Below, in pieces: positions 1 through 9,505 of a stretch of DNA of 64,000 nt; positions within the stretch are counted from its first letter, which is position 1, and each line of letters opens with the position of its first letter. A program made the translations under genes and the position numbers. The DNA comes from an uncultured Flavobacteriales bacterium (lineage in GTDB: Bacteria; Bacteroidota; Bacteroidia; Flavobacteriales; Crocinitomicaceae), in the NCBI GenBank assembly GCA_946480085.1, contig CAMLHZ010000005.1, positions 124,001 to 188,000 of the forward strand. The letters run 5' to 3'. The notes beneath the pieces are model-generated. The model was not told the origin of the DNA. It saw only the letters and a list, made by a program, of their open reading frames with translations, and made no database searches.

Positions 1-825
1 ACTGCTCCAGTCGAGGTTTTCTTTCAATCCCGGAACACTGAATCTCATTGTTGGGATTCCGTTTTCGTATAAGATAGAAGGGTCAACATCAATGTACAAT
101 TTCGTAGTGTTCTCATGAACAGCAATGAAATCTTTATGATCACCTGATTGAACCGTAATTGTTCCTTGTGATTTTGGAGTAAGTGTTACTTTTTTACCTG
201 GAGCCAGGTCAATTGTTTTTCCGTTTACATCAGTAACAGTAATGAATCTGCTTGAATTCGGATTTACAATAAGTAAGTCTTCATTCGAACAAATTTTTGT
301 TGGAACATAAACTTTTTTGAAGTTCTCAATATCGAATATGATTGTATTATCTTGTGGTATTCTATTGTCATTTCCGAGGTTTCCGGTAGGCGTTACTGAG
401 TTTCCTTTATTAGGAAGTGAGCCTCCGCCACAACTTGCGCTTCCACCTTCTACGTGAAAAGTCTTGTCCTGTTGAGAAACGGAATTGTTTGGATCGACAA
501 TGGCGTTCGAACTTATATTCAAGTTTGTTGAATTCGTGTTTGATTTTTCTGTTTGAGAACCTGAATGATCAGAAGAAGTATTCACTGTAGCAACTGGAGT
601 TGTCGTTTTATCAGTTGAATTTTCTTTGCTCTCAGCAGTAAGGAAATAAGCAGCAGAACCAACAAGAACGGTTCCAAATGCAGCTGCCATCCACCATTTC
701 TTGTAGAAAGGAGTAGAGGGCGTTCCATCCAAACGTGCACTCATTTTCTCCCATGCGCCAGTTACATAACCTGCGTCGTGGTTGTCAAGTGCGTCTTTAA
801 TGATGTCTTCTATGTTCTTATTCAT
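1..825 (-). CDS. Membrane-anchored partner of the ECF sigma factor (partial, continues beyond window start)
   Basis: Open frame of 275 codons with no stop before the window edge. It starts MNKNIEDIIKDALDNH, has an amphipathic cytoplasmic N-terminus of about 45 residues including a GAWEKM segment, one membrane helix at about residues 48-66 (WWMAAAFGTVLVGSAAYFL), then a Ser/Thr/Asn-rich linker and a beta-rich exported part. Its ATG (823-825) overlaps the end of the sigma factor gene by 8 bases, which implies translational coupling. The single-helix topology and position match Bacteroidota anti-sigma-like proteins. The anti-sigma role is inferred from context, since no named anti-sigma domain is evident. 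Confidence 0.75.
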   Translation of the reverse strand, partial: MNKNIEDIIKDALDNHDAGYVTGAWEKMSARLDGTPSTPFYKKWWMAAAFGTVLVGSAAYFLTAESKENSTDKTTTPVATVNTSSDHSGSQTEKSNTNSTNLNISSNAIVDPNNSVSQQDKTFHVEGGSASCGGGSLPNKGNSVTPTGNLGNDNRIPQDNTIIFDIENFKKVYVPTKICSNEDLLIVNPNSSRFITVTDVNGKTIDLAPGKKVTLTPKSQGTITVQSGDHKDFIAVHENTTKLYIDVDPSILYENGIPTMRFSVPGLKENLDWSS

Positions 826-1390
826 TTTCAATGCGAATGAATTTCGTTTTCAAAAAGTTTTGAAGGTTCATCTTTGCCTTTGCAAGGTTTGATTTTGATG
901 TTCCTTCATTGATATTGAGCATCTCAGCAATTTCTTTATGGGTATAATTTTCCATCACAGCAAGGTTGAAAACGGTTCTGTAAGCAGGAGACAAATTTTC
1001 TATTGCATCCAAAGCTAATTCAGCTTTCAGTGTTGTCATATTCCAATTTTCAATGTCTTCCGGCTCATCAGCCACAAACCTGAACTCACTGTCATCACTA
1101 ACAAGAAAACTTTCTTTTTTCTTCTTACGGATGTAATCAATGGCCTGGTTTGCTATAATTCGCCGCATCCAACCTTCAATCGAACCTTTCTGATCGAAAT
1201 TGCCTATATGTTCAAAGATCTTTATGAAACCGTCTTGCACTACATCTTGAGCACTGTCTCTATCGGAGATATAACGAAGGCTAACTGCCAGCATTTTCCC
1301 GAAAAAGAGTCTGAACAATTGTTCCTGTGCGCGCCGTTCAGAACGCTTGCACCCTTCAATTATTCCGTCTAAGTCCTCAGCCTTTTTCAC
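818..1390 (-). CDS. ECF-type RNA polymerase sigma-70 factor
   Basis: This 190-residue protein has sigma region 2 at about residues 20-95 (QDVVQDGFIKIFEHIGNF, then EGWMRRIIANQAIDYIRKKK) and a region 4 helix-turn-helix at about 125-180 (LSPAYRTVFNLAVMENYTHK, EIAEMLNINEGTSKSNLAKA). It redirects RNA polymerase to a specific promoter set. The frame opens with GTG at 1390; no nearer ATG gives an intact region 2. The downstream gene overlaps its stop by 8 bases and is probably its membrane regulator. The target genes cannot be read from the window. Confidence 0.93.
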   Translation of the reverse strand: MKKAEDLDGIIEGCKRSERRAQEQLFRLFFGKMLAVSLRYISDRDSAQDVVQDGFIKIFEHIGNFDQKGSIEGWMRRIIANQAIDYIRKKKKESFLVSDDSEFRFVADEPEDIENWNMTTLKAELALDAIENLSPAYRTVFNLAVMENYTHKEIAEMLNINEGTSKSNLAKAKMNLQNFLKTKFIRIENE

Positions 1391-1505
1391 TCTAGTTTCA
1401 ATTAGAAAACGACAATTGTTTCACAGAGTTGCCTCCGAAAATAAATCTATTCACAATTTATTAGACTTTTGCACAATGTGTCTCATTTTACCGAATTTTT
1501 ATTGG

Positions 1506-1513
1506 TAAATTTG
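1506..1513 (+). promoter_or_regulatory. Bacteroidota -7 element upstream of mdh
   Basis: TAAATTTG matches the TAnnTTTG consensus exactly and lies about 40 bases before the preferred mdh start at 1554. No clear -33 TTG is visible at the usual distance. Confidence 0.5.
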
Positions 1514-1553
1514 GGCTGCAAATTAAATGAATTTTCACATTAATAAAAAGAGC

Positions 1554-2492
1554 ATGAAAGTAACTGTAGTTGGAGCTGGTAATGTTGGAGCAACATGCGC
1601 CGATGTACTTGCCCATAGAGAGATTGCTAATGAAGTAGTATTGTTAGATATCAAAGAAGGTTTTGCTGAAGGTAAAGCTTTGGATATTTGGCAGACTTCT
1701 CCAATTAACCTTTACGATACGCGTACTGTAGGATCTACAAATGATTATTCAAAAACAGCTGATTCTGATGTTGTTGTAATTACTTCTGGACTTCCACGTA
1801 AACCGGGAATGTCACGTGATGATTTAATTGCTACAAACGCAGGAATTGTTAAAACTGTTACTGAGAACATCGTGAAGTATTCTCCCAATGCAGTTATTAT
1901 CATTGTTTCTAACCCGTTAGATGTAATGACATACTGTGCTTACTTGAATGCGAAAATCGATTCTAAGAAAGTATTTGGTATGGCTGGAATCCTTGATACT
2001 GCGCGTTACCGTGCGTTCCTGGCTGAAGAGTTAAATGTTTCTCCGAAAGATATCCAGGCGGTATTGATGGGTGGACATGGTGACACTATGGTTCCACTTC
2101 CTCGTTACACTACAGTTGGTGGTATTCCTGTAACTGAAATGATCAGTGCTGAGAAATTAGACGAAATCATTGAGCGTACGAAGTTCGGTGGTGGTGAGAT
2201 CGTTAAACTATTGGGAACTTCTGCTTGGTACGCACCAGGTGCAGCAGCTGCTCAAATGGTTGAAGCAATTATCCGTAACCAACGTCGAGTATTCCCAGTT
2301 TGTGCTTGGTTGCAAGGTGAATACGGAATGAAAGATATCTACTTAGGAGTTCCTGTAATTCTTGGTAAAAACGGTATCGAGAAAATCATCGAATTGGATT
2401 TGAATGCTGATGAGAAGAAATTGTTAGAAGAGTCTGCTGTTGCCGTAAAAGGAGTAATGGACGTTCTTGATAACATGAACGCTACAGCTTAA
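1554..2492 (+). CDS. mdh: Malate dehydrogenase
   Basis: NAD-dependent malate dehydrogenase, which interconverts malate and oxaloacetate in the TCA cycle in the cytoplasm. Visible signatures are the Rossmann glycine motif GAGNVGATCA at the N-terminus, the substrate-binding LPRKPGMSRDD loop, SNPLDVMTY, and the catalytic histidine in MGGHGDTMVP. The frame is open from 1527, but family proteins begin MKVTVVGAGN, so the ATG at 1554 (312 residues, normal length) is preferred over the nine-residue extension. A rho-independent terminator follows directly, so it appears monocistronic. Confidence 0.96.
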   Translation: MKVTVVGAGNVGATCADVLAHREIANEVVLLDIKEGFAEGKALDIWQTSPINLYDTRTVGSTNDYSKTADSDVVVITSGLPRKPGMSRDDLIATNAGIVKTVTENIVKYSPNAVIIIVSNPLDVMTYCAYLNAKIDSKKVFGMAGILDTARYRAFLAEELNVSPKDIQAVLMGGHGDTMVPLPRYTTVGGIPVTEMISAEKLDEIIERTKFGGGEIVKLLGTSAWYAPGAAAAQMVEAIIRNQRRVFPVCAWLQGEYGMKDIYLGVPVILGKNGIEKIIELDLNADEKKLLEESAVAVKGVMDVLDNMNATA

Positions 2493-2511
2493 TCAATAAA
2501 AGCTTTGCTTG

Positions 2512-2542
2512 AAGGCCTCGACAGAAATGTTGGGGCTTTTTT
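2512..2542 (+). terminator. Rho-independent terminator of mdh
   Basis: Stem GCCTCGAC (2515-2522) pairs with GTTGGGGC (2529-2536) including two G-U pairs, extended by AAG/TTT, and is followed by a T-run. Confidence 0.75.
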
Positions 2543-2640
2543 GTTTCTCGTAGATTTTTCTCCCGCAGAGGGCGCTGAAGTTCGCAGAAGTTTTTTGCTT
2601 ACTTTTTCATTCCAAAAACATTTAGAAAAAAGCAAGTACT

Positions 2641-3483
2641 ATGAAATACCTGATTCTACTTCTTATCATTCCAATCTTTTTAGGATGTTCAAACACTGAA
2701 AAGAAAACAGTGAAAGAAAAAATCAATTGTGAGAATATTGAGGGTAATTGGGAAGCCATAGTTCCTGGTCATCATTCCGATTCTGTTTCATTTAATCTGT
2801 ATTTTGCAAAAAAGTATTGTCACTTTGGTAGAGTGCAGGATAATCGATCTAAGTATTCCTTGAAAAATGACCAAATCACTATAGAAACGAATGGATCAAA
2901 GTATTATTTAAGAGTGCTTGAATGCTCTCAGAATCGGTTAAAAATTGTGCCTAAGTTTAATTGGACAGATGGAAGAACATATAGTAAAAAAGATACTTTG
3001 ATCTTTAAAAAGGTTGGAGAAGTCAATGTTCAAGTTGTTAGAAGCATTCATTTCAGAAGCAGTGGTTGCTATGGTTCTTGTCCGTCGTTTGATATGAAAA
3101 TGACTCCTACAGATTTTAGTTACGAAGGAATTTCTTTTGTAGATAAAAAAGGGTTTTACTTAGGCAAGACAAGTAAGGATTTCTGGGAACAATTATTATC
3201 GAAGGTTCATTATATCAATTTCGGACAGTTCAAGGGTAAATACGAAGCACCGTGGACGGATGACGAAACAGTTGAATTAACGATCGAAACAGATACAGGA
3301 ACGTTTACCTGTTCAGTTTATGGGAATTATAACGAACCAGCTGCAATACGCAACCTAATAGAATACATTTTTTCGAATGTTGGGGAACTTAAAATGACAA
3401 AATTTGATCCGGAAAACTTGTTTAGAACCAATAATCCAAATGCTAAGAAAGTTGTCGATCTACTCAACAAAATTCCCTGCTAA
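2641..3483 (+). CDS. Lipoprotein with DUF6438-like domain
   Basis: 280 residues. A lipoprotein signal (LLIIPIFLGC, Cys 16) predicts anchoring to the outer membrane or periplasmic face. The first half has a lipocalin-like beta pattern (GNWEAIVPG). The second half, from about residue 135, carries the DUF6438 signature SGCYGSCPSFDMKM followed by YEGISFV. The function of this family is unknown. The gene stands alone between the mdh terminator and a convergent T9SS gene. The DUF6438 call is from memory of the CxGxCP pattern. Confidence 0.75.
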   Translation: MKYLILLLIIPIFLGCSNTEKKTVKEKINCENIEGNWEAIVPGHHSDSVSFNLYFAKKYCHFGRVQDNRSKYSLKNDQITIETNGSKYYLRVLECSQNRLKIVPKFNWTDGRTYSKKDTLIFKKVGEVNVQVVRSIHFRSSGCYGSCPSFDMKMTPTDFSYEGISFVDKKGFYLGKTSKDFWEQLLSKVHYINFGQFKGKYEAPWTDDETVELTIETDTGTFTCSVYGNYNEPAAIRNLIEYIFSNVGELKMTKFDPENLFRTNNPNAKKVVDLLNKIPC

Positions 3484-3518
3484 TCGGTTTAAGTGTTCAA
3501 GTTCATCCGTGTTCTTCC

Positions 3519-3541
3519 GTGCCCGTCTGCGGGATGTTTTT
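3519..3541 (+). repeat. Short GC-rich hairpin between convergent genes
   Basis: CCCG-TCTG-CGGG followed by GATGTTTTT lies just after the lipoprotein stop. It may serve as a weak terminator. The preceding bases (TTCATCCGTGTTCTTCCGTG) form a near-duplicate 10-mer resembling intergenic simple repeats. Confidence 0.35.
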
Positions 3542-3587
3542 ACCTCCAATCTTTGCGAAACTGTCAGGTAACTGAGCGGTGTCGAAG

Positions 3588-6500
3588 TTACCCAACCTTC
3601 ACAAAACGCAACTGCTCCTTCACTGAACTTCCATCCATCACTCGAATAATATAAACCGTATTTGGCAGACCTGATAAACCAATTACTGTTTCGGGAGAAT
3701 TCTGATTTAATTTTTTGCTCAGCAACACTCTTCCTGTCATATCAACCAATTCATAAGTCAAATTTTCACCGTTTCCTCCTGTTAAATCAACCAAGGTAAT
3801 TTGCTGATTCGCCGGATTAGGATACAAGTTGAAACCGTTTACTTCCGTGTTTTCATCTACACCAACTCCCCAAGCTTCAAAATAGGCGTCAAACTGAATA
3901 GTTGATGCATCGAGTGTATCCAGGAAAACATTATTCAATACATCTGAAATCAAACCGTTAGATCCCCAATTCGAGAAGCTGTAACCAACGTTTCCAACTG
4001 CTTCGATCTTAATTGGAACTCCGTTGAAGTAAATTCCGCTCCATGGATATTCTTCAGGTGTAATGGTGCTGATATGAATAACTCCGGCTCCTGCAGGATG
4101 AACATTCAATGTCAAATCCACCTGATTTGGTAAGTTGAAGTGACCCTCGATATGATTTCGAACTTGATTACTTCTTTCCGTTAACTGATCCTGAAAAGTT
4201 TGGTGACTGTTGTATAAACTGTTCATTTGTCCGGGAATATCATTCGGATTCCCCCAACGTGCATATTCTTTTTGCATTTCAACTACCGTTTGGTCGAAGA
4301 AACTGTTTTCTGTTGCTAACAAGCGAGACGGTAGATATTCAGTATTCATTACGTCAGCAAAACGATTGATGAAATAGTCGTGGAACTGATTGTTCTGAAT
4401 CCCCTGAAGCCAGATATTGATGTACGGATTATCTGTACTTTGACTCATCATGTAGCCAATATGATCAGAGTAACAATCCGACCATGAATAAGGAGCAAGT
4501 GCTAATTCCATGTCAATGGTACAGAAACGGTAGCGGAAATTCGTCTTATTTGAACGATAGATTTTGATGTTGTTTCCTGGCCAATCGGTATTTCCCATCC
4601 ATGATTCGGCAATAATGTAGTCTGTATAATAGGTTTGATCGAAATACTGATCTGCCTGATTCCAATAGTTCGGCGAAGCAGGATTTAAAGCGTTGAATTG
4701 ATTGTAAGCTGCGTAAAACGTATCAACCGGATTTCCTTTAATTGAACGTAGAACGAAATTTTGCCATGCACTCAATGAAAGAATATCAGTTGAATCCTTA
4801 TCTGCATCGTCGTATTCTTTGAAAAACTCATCGTCAATCTTTTCACGCAATTCGTACAAACCGAAATATCCCCCGTTGATGTAAACCGAAACTGGTCGCC
4901 ATGCAGAGTAGTAATTGTTTGTTGTCCCTGACATCATTTCTTCCTGAGAAGCTTCTTTGTAAGGGAATTGTAAGAATTGATTACTTCCGTTTCTTAAATA
5001 GAAATTACTGTATTTATCTCGTGTTGGTCGATTTGGAATGATAGGGTAGTGAACCGGATCTTCACCCAAAGTTCCATTCGCTAGTTCCAAACGGAAAGAG
5101 TGCTGCGGATGAGAACGACTTCCGCCCCAGCCTCCGTCAACTTGCATTCCTGTATTTTGTGAGAAAAGTACAGTTGTTGAATCTTGTAAGAAGTAATCAA
5201 TGTGAGCCGGACGCTGCCAGTCGAACTGCCAGTTATCGAAAATACCAGTTGGTCCGTAAAGGTTTTCGTTATCCGTGATGATCGAAATAATAGGTGTTTC
5301 ATGGCTAATTCCTAACAAATAAGAAGAAGCGGTTATTGGACTTGGCAATTTTCCTGTTTCAAATACTCTAGCACGCAAAACATTCGAATAGAAGATCGGA
5401 ATTGCACTTCCTGAATATACAGGAGAAGAAGTAGTGGGCTCACTGCCATCCGTTGTGTAATATAGCGTTGAACCACCACCATTCGGATTCGTAATGGTAA
5501 CGTTTACCGTTGTGCCGTAAATTCCCGATTGATCAGAGAAAACAGGAGCTAGTAAATGCTCTGTGAATCCTGAAGCATTGTTATTCGTAGCCTCTGGTGT
5601 CGGTGCTTCAAAGAAAACCACGTTTGCACTAGCATCCGGATAAAGACCTGTACTTTCATTCAGATTCTCACATTCAACATTCAAAGTGCTTTGCTCGATA
5701 ATTCCAGGATTGTAAAGTGTAATTCCTTCTCCTCCCTGAGAAATGGAGAAATTGGTATGTTGGTACAAGTTTGGATTAACCGTTTCAAAAGTGGCTGACA
5801 TATCTGAATAAGCCACCAATTTCATGTCGATTTCTACATAATCGTAAATCATTGAAGGATTTGTACTTACGACATCGAAACCAAGGTTGTTGATCATTCC
5901 AGCCGTTAATCCTGCAGCAGTTAGTTCTGACGCGCGAATCAACATTTGGTGTTTGGCTGCCCAGTACCAGTTTCCGTATGGCGCTGGATAATCAGTCGGA
6001 GAGTTTTGGATAGTTCCGGTTCCAATGGTCATTCCGTTCAAACGCATATTTGGACGTTGGTTGACGGCATTTCCTGCTGCTCCCCAACAAGCTGCATCAC
6101 TTCCGTCCTGAAAAAGGAACGTTGTAGAAGGAAAAGATGTTGAACTTTGATTGAAAACAGAGCTTTCCGTATATCCCAAACTGCTGTAAGAACAAGTGTT
6201 GATTAGAATATTCGAAACACCATCCCAGTAGAATGGGGTAGTGAAGTTATGTGTATTCCAACCTGTTGTTGGATTGTAATTTACAGCTGTAAGTACGTTG
6301 GTGAAATCAGAAATTGGTTTTCTATCTTTTCCACTACAAAAAACAACCTTGTACTCGTTGGGAGCAATTTTGACAGCAGGGAATTGCCACTTCTGCGGAT
6401 TGTTTTGATTGTCGGTCAATGAATAATTGTACAACGAAACCGTATCTGTTCCTGAATTGTAAAGTTCTATCCAATCAGGGAAATCGCCGTCTTCATCAGG

Positions 6501-6614
6501 AATAGCGTTGTAGTTTCTGTTGCTTCCTTCGTTAATAACGATTTGAGCGTTTGTTGTAAAAGAGAAAGTAATTCCTAAAAGGAAAAGTAGTGTAAAACGT
6601 ATCATGGGTAGCAT
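3588..6614 (-). CDS. T9SS-sorted CotH-family protein with lamin-tail and chitobiase-like domains
   Basis: 1008 residues. The signal peptide ends at TTNAQ (about residue 23). Domains in order: a lamin-tail-like domain at about 25-115 (VINEGSNRNYNAI, DWIELYNSGTDTVSLYNYSL); a chitobiase/hexosaminidase C-terminal beta-sandwich near 355-420 (TLYYTTDGSEPTTSSPVYSG); a CotH-type kinase-like region at about 440-840 (ISIITDNENLYGP, YINGGYFGLYELREKIDDEF, CTIDMELAL); and a T9SS type A sorting domain from about 925 (GFNLYPNPANQQ). It is probably exported to the cell surface or medium. ATG codons at residues 1 and 4 are both possible starts. Catalytic activity is not established. Confidence 0.88.
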   Translation of the reverse strand: MLPMIRFTLLFLLGITFSFTTNAQIVINEGSNRNYNAIPDEDGDFPDWIELYNSGTDTVSLYNYSLTDNQNNPQKWQFPAVKIAPNEYKVVFCSGKDRKPISDFTNVLTAVNYNPTTGWNTHNFTTPFYWDGVSNILINTCSYSSLGYTESSVFNQSSTSFPSTTFLFQDGSDAACWGAAGNAVNQRPNMRLNGMTIGTGTIQNSPTDYPAPYGNWYWAAKHQMLIRASELTAAGLTAGMINNLGFDVVSTNPSMIYDYVEIDMKLVAYSDMSATFETVNPNLYQHTNFSISQGGEGITLYNPGIIEQSTLNVECENLNESTGLYPDASANVVFFEAPTPEATNNNASGFTEHLLAPVFSDQSGIYGTTVNVTITNPNGGGSTLYYTTDGSEPTTSSPVYSGSAIPIFYSNVLRARVFETGKLPSPITASSYLLGISHETPIISIITDNENLYGPTGIFDNWQFDWQRPAHIDYFLQDSTTVLFSQNTGMQVDGGWGGSRSHPQHSFRLELANGTLGEDPVHYPIIPNRPTRDKYSNFYLRNGSNQFLQFPYKEASQEEMMSGTTNNYYSAWRPVSVYINGGYFGLYELREKIDDEFFKEYDDADKDSTDILSLSAWQNFVLRSIKGNPVDTFYAAYNQFNALNPASPNYWNQADQYFDQTYYTDYIIAESWMGNTDWPGNNIKIYRSNKTNFRYRFCTIDMELALAPYSWSDCYSDHIGYMMSQSTDNPYINIWLQGIQNNQFHDYFINRFADVMNTEYLPSRLLATENSFFDQTVVEMQKEYARWGNPNDIPGQMNSLYNSHQTFQDQLTERSNQVRNHIEGHFNLPNQVDLTLNVHPAGAGVIHISTITPEEYPWSGIYFNGVPIKIEAVGNVGYSFSNWGSNGLISDVLNNVFLDTLDASTIQFDAYFEAWGVGVDENTEVNGFNLYPNPANQQITLVDLTGGNGENLTYELVDMTGRVLLSKKLNQNSPETVIGLSGLPNTVYIIRVMDGSSVKEQLRFVKVG

Positions 6615-6688
6615 TTGCAGTTCCCAAAAATACTGATTTACATTGTGCTTAACAATTTATTAATGTTAAGATCCTGGTTCGATTCATA

Positions 6689-8110
6689 TTATGTGGGACC
6701 TTGGTAACAACCAATGTCTGGAGGGGAATCTTTAGGTTTTGTGTCAATATCTGCTGCCAAGGCTCCTGAGATAATCATACCTGCGTTATTCAATGCCGAA
6801 CTCAGACTTGCGAAATCAAAGTTTTTCCCGGCAATATCCATAAAAACTGGGTTCAGATTAAATAAACTAGAATGGAAAACAGAATTGGATTGATTCAAGG
6901 TTGTTTTGATCAAACAATTCGTAAAATCCACATTGATATTCACTCCGCCAGGTTGTAAAGTGTCAAATGCCAACTGGTCGTCGTCGTAACCGTAAATCAC
7001 ACAGTTTCTGAATTCGCCCTGATTGATTTGTCCTACGTTGGTTATTCCATCTGCATCTGTGTAATAATTTCTGATTCCAACTGCCGGTGAAGTATAATCT
7101 CCGGCTCCGTAGCCAAGGAAATCACAATGTGTGAACACGAAATCTGCGCCTTGTAGTACAATTAATGCATGTACACCGTTGCTGTGAACGAGTGTATTTT
7201 CTGCTTCAATATTTGGACCAGCGAACAGGAATAATCCATAACTGGCTGCATTTGAGATTTTGGTATTCTTTATGGTTACATTCGGGCCGCTGACGACTGT
7301 TGGATCTTTTCCGTATGCATGTATTCCGGCTGTAGAATTCTTAATAATCGCATAATTGACGGTTGATGGTCTACATTGATGGAAATAAACACCATAATAT
7401 TGTCCAGAAACATTGTCGTAATCAGATTCCAGTCTGTCACCCTGAATGACGACTTCATTTCCGTAGGTTCCATTGATATTCAGCGTTCCCTTGTAATTGT
7501 AGAGAATACTGTTTTTGTGCATGTAGATCTGTGTTCCTGCAGGAATATCCAGCGTTTTTGCGGAATCAATGATTGCTGCACCGTAAATGACATGAGGTTT
7601 GTCATTTGGCCAGACGCCTTCGTTTGTATCAAAAATCTCTGCTTTAAAATTGGAGTAGTGGTAGTACATATCCTGACCCCAAACAGCCAGTTTTACGTAT
7701 TGATCAACGCCATTGGTTTGAAAGCGTATAGAATCTTCAACGACTAACGGCAAAACGCCTCCATTCGGATCAAGTGTTACTTCCACAAAGCAGAAAAGAG
7801 AATCTCCACCAGCAAGTTTCAGGTTTGAAAACGATGTTCCCTGAAGCCCGTCCAGATTTAATCGGAATGGAGAATTACTTCCTCCAACCAATTCAACTTC
7901 GTCAATGGTAATTTCTTTATTGTCTTTGTTGTAGATCTTGAATTGCTTGGTTGTAGAACCAATTGTAGTGAACACAGTATCAAAAACAACAGTGTCAACA
8001 GAGAATTCAAGATTGCCTTTTGAGAAACCTTTCAATTTCTTGCAAGACCCTAGCATAGAGCTTGATCCGGCAATTGCAACAAGGATTAAATAGAAAAATA
8101 GTTTTTTCAT
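6689..8110 (-). CDS. Right-handed beta-helix lipoprotein
   Basis: 473 residues with a lipoprotein signal ending in LGSC-KK (Cys about 23). The N-terminal part (FSVDTVVFDTVFTTIGSTTK) resembles a beta-sandwich. From about residue 170 come tandem short beta-strands of parallel beta-helix type (DIPAGTQIYMHKNSILYNYK, NINGTYGNEVVIQGDRLE, repeated NTxI/NxxI turns). Such helices often bind polysaccharide, but no lyase or esterase site is recognisable. It is transcribed toward the CotH-type gene across a 74-base gap, so co-transcription is possible. Confidence 0.75.
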   Translation of the reverse strand: MKKLFFYLILVAIAGSSSMLGSCKKLKGFSKGNLEFSVDTVVFDTVFTTIGSTTKQFKIYNKDNKEITIDEVELVGGSNSPFRLNLDGLQGTSFSNLKLAGGDSLFCFVEVTLDPNGGVLPLVVEDSIRFQTNGVDQYVKLAVWGQDMYYHYSNFKAEIFDTNEGVWPNDKPHVIYGAAIIDSAKTLDIPAGTQIYMHKNSILYNYKGTLNINGTYGNEVVIQGDRLESDYDNVSGQYYGVYFHQCRPSTVNYAIIKNSTAGIHAYGKDPTVVSGPNVTIKNTKISNAASYGLFLFAGPNIEAENTLVHSNGVHALIVLQGADFVFTHCDFLGYGAGDYTSPAVGIRNYYTDADGITNVGQINQGEFRNCVIYGYDDDQLAFDTLQPGGVNINVDFTNCLIKTTLNQSNSVFHSSLFNLNPVFMDIAGKNFDFASLSSALNNAGMIISGALAADIDTKPKDSPPDIGCYQGPT

Positions 8111-8187
8111 CGGTCTAAAGTTAACGTTTCACCTTAAAAAATATTTGATAGAGGTGAATCATTATTTTCTTATTCGCATTGAATTCA

Positions 8188-8195
8188 TACATTTG
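8188..8195 (+). promoter_or_regulatory. -7 element upstream of the T9SS gene at 8212
   Basis: TACATTTG fits TAnnTTTG. The predicted start site lies just ahead of the ATG at 8212, giving a very short leader. No convincing -33 box was seen. Confidence 0.4.
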
Positions 8196-8211
8196 AGTAG
8201 AAATTTACGCT

Positions 8212-9414
8212 ATGAAGAAACTCTACTATTTCGTTTTACTTTGTTTGCCAGTTGCGGCTTCAGGTCAGGCAACAATCACTTCTACACAAAATGGAAATGC
8301 TTCCAGTCCGTTAACCTGGGATTGCTTTTGTTTTCCTTCAACAGATGATCATATCATTATCAACCACAATGTGGCGATGGATGTAGATTGGATTGTGAAT
8401 AACGGTGGTTCAATTACTGTTAATGCCGGGAAATCGCTTATTCAAAATGGAACGCATGTTTTGGCTATTGATGGTGCAAATAGTGAATTAAACGTTTCCG
8501 GAGAGTTTAAAATGGAAAGTATTTCTGTTACCAATAATGGAAGTGTTGAAACTACTGCGTCAGGAACAATTCGTATCAATAATGCCATTTACGTTGGAAC
8601 TACAGGTAGCTATCTGAATGCAGGAAATACGCTTGAAGTGGACAGTTTGTTGACAGAAGGAACTTTTCAGCAAAACGGTTTGTTGATGGGTGGCGATATT
8701 TTGAATACAGGGAATTTTGTTCTTGCAGGTGAAATGATGGCTGATTCTTTAGGAAATACGGGAAATATGACATTCACAAGCGGTTATACTTATGCATCAG
8801 CTTTCGGTTCGTCTGGAACGGCAAATTTATCTTCCGGATTCATCCATACAGATGGAAACATGTACAGTTCAGGTGATTTCACCACTTCTTCCGGAACGTT
8901 GCTTGAATGTGCCGGATCATTTTATTCGGGAGATACAATTATGGGAACAGCTTTGCTGGATATGAATGGATTGTTGACAGTAGCTCAGGATTTGTATTTT
9001 TCAGAAGATGTTCAGGGAACGGGTGATATCTGTGTTAATGGAGATTCATACAACGCAGCTGATATTATTGGAACCTTGGATATTTGTGATGCAACCGCTA
9101 CAATGAACGGATTCGATTTCAATATTGGAACTGTTGCCGGAACAATTACATTTTGTAGTCCTGGTTGTTCAGTTGGATTAAAAGAGGAGGCGATTAATTG
9201 GAATGTAGTTCCAAATCCTACAAGTGATTTTGTGAAAGTAATCGGGATCGATAATGTAGAAACCATTCAAGTGATTGATTTGGCGGGAAGTATAGTTGCT
9301 CGGATCAAGGTTGAAAATAACAAGTTTGATGTAAGCCAATTACTGTCCGGAGCTTATTTTGTAATTCCTGTTGGAGCAGTTTATGCACTTCCAATGAGAT
9401 TAATTGTAGAATAA
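8212..9414 (+). CDS. T9SS-sorted beta-repeat surface protein
   Basis: 400 residues. The signal peptide ends at VAASGQ. The body is rich in Gly, Ser, Thr and Asn with repeated short strand-turn units (for example SGTANLSSGFIHTDGNMYSS), consistent with a beta-helix or adhesin-like fold. The C-terminal 75 residues form a T9SS type A sorting domain (NVVPNPTSDFVKVIG; IDLAGSIVARI; LLSGAYFVIPV). No enzymatic motif is seen. It is divergent from the beta-helix lipoprotein gene. Confidence 0.8.
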   Translation: MKKLYYFVLLCLPVAASGQATITSTQNGNASSPLTWDCFCFPSTDDHIIINHNVAMDVDWIVNNGGSITVNAGKSLIQNGTHVLAIDGANSELNVSGEFKMESISVTNNGSVETTASGTIRINNAIYVGTTGSYLNAGNTLEVDSLLTEGTFQQNGLLMGGDILNTGNFVLAGEMMADSLGNTGNMTFTSGYTYASAFGSSGTANLSSGFIHTDGNMYSSGDFTTSSGTLLECAGSFYSGDTIMGTALLDMNGLLTVAQDLYFSEDVQGTGDICVNGDSYNAADIIGTLDICDATATMNGFDFNIGTVAGTITFCSPGCSVGLKEEAINWNVVPNPTSDFVKVIGIDNVETIQVIDLAGSIVARIKVENNKFDVSQLLSGAYFVIPVGAVYALPMRLIVE

Positions 9415-9437
9415 TCGAAAAAAAAATAGTCAACAGG

Positions 9438-9468
9438 TTTGTATCATTGAAAAGTTTACCTATTTTTG
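9438..9468 (+). promoter_or_regulatory. Bacteroidota promoter of rpmE2
   Basis: TTTG (9438-9441), a 19-base spacer and TATTTTTG (9461-9468) match the Bacteroidota -33/-7 consensus and spacing. The start codon is at 9506. Confidence 0.75.
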
Positions 9469-9505
9469 CAAACCGAAATTTCGGAGATAATAAGATTTAA
9501 AGAAC

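Noticed and set aside
2505..2699. 64-codon ORF after mdh
   Set aside because: It runs through the mdh terminator and a low-complexity intergenic stretch and overlaps the signal peptide of the lipoprotein gene in another frame.
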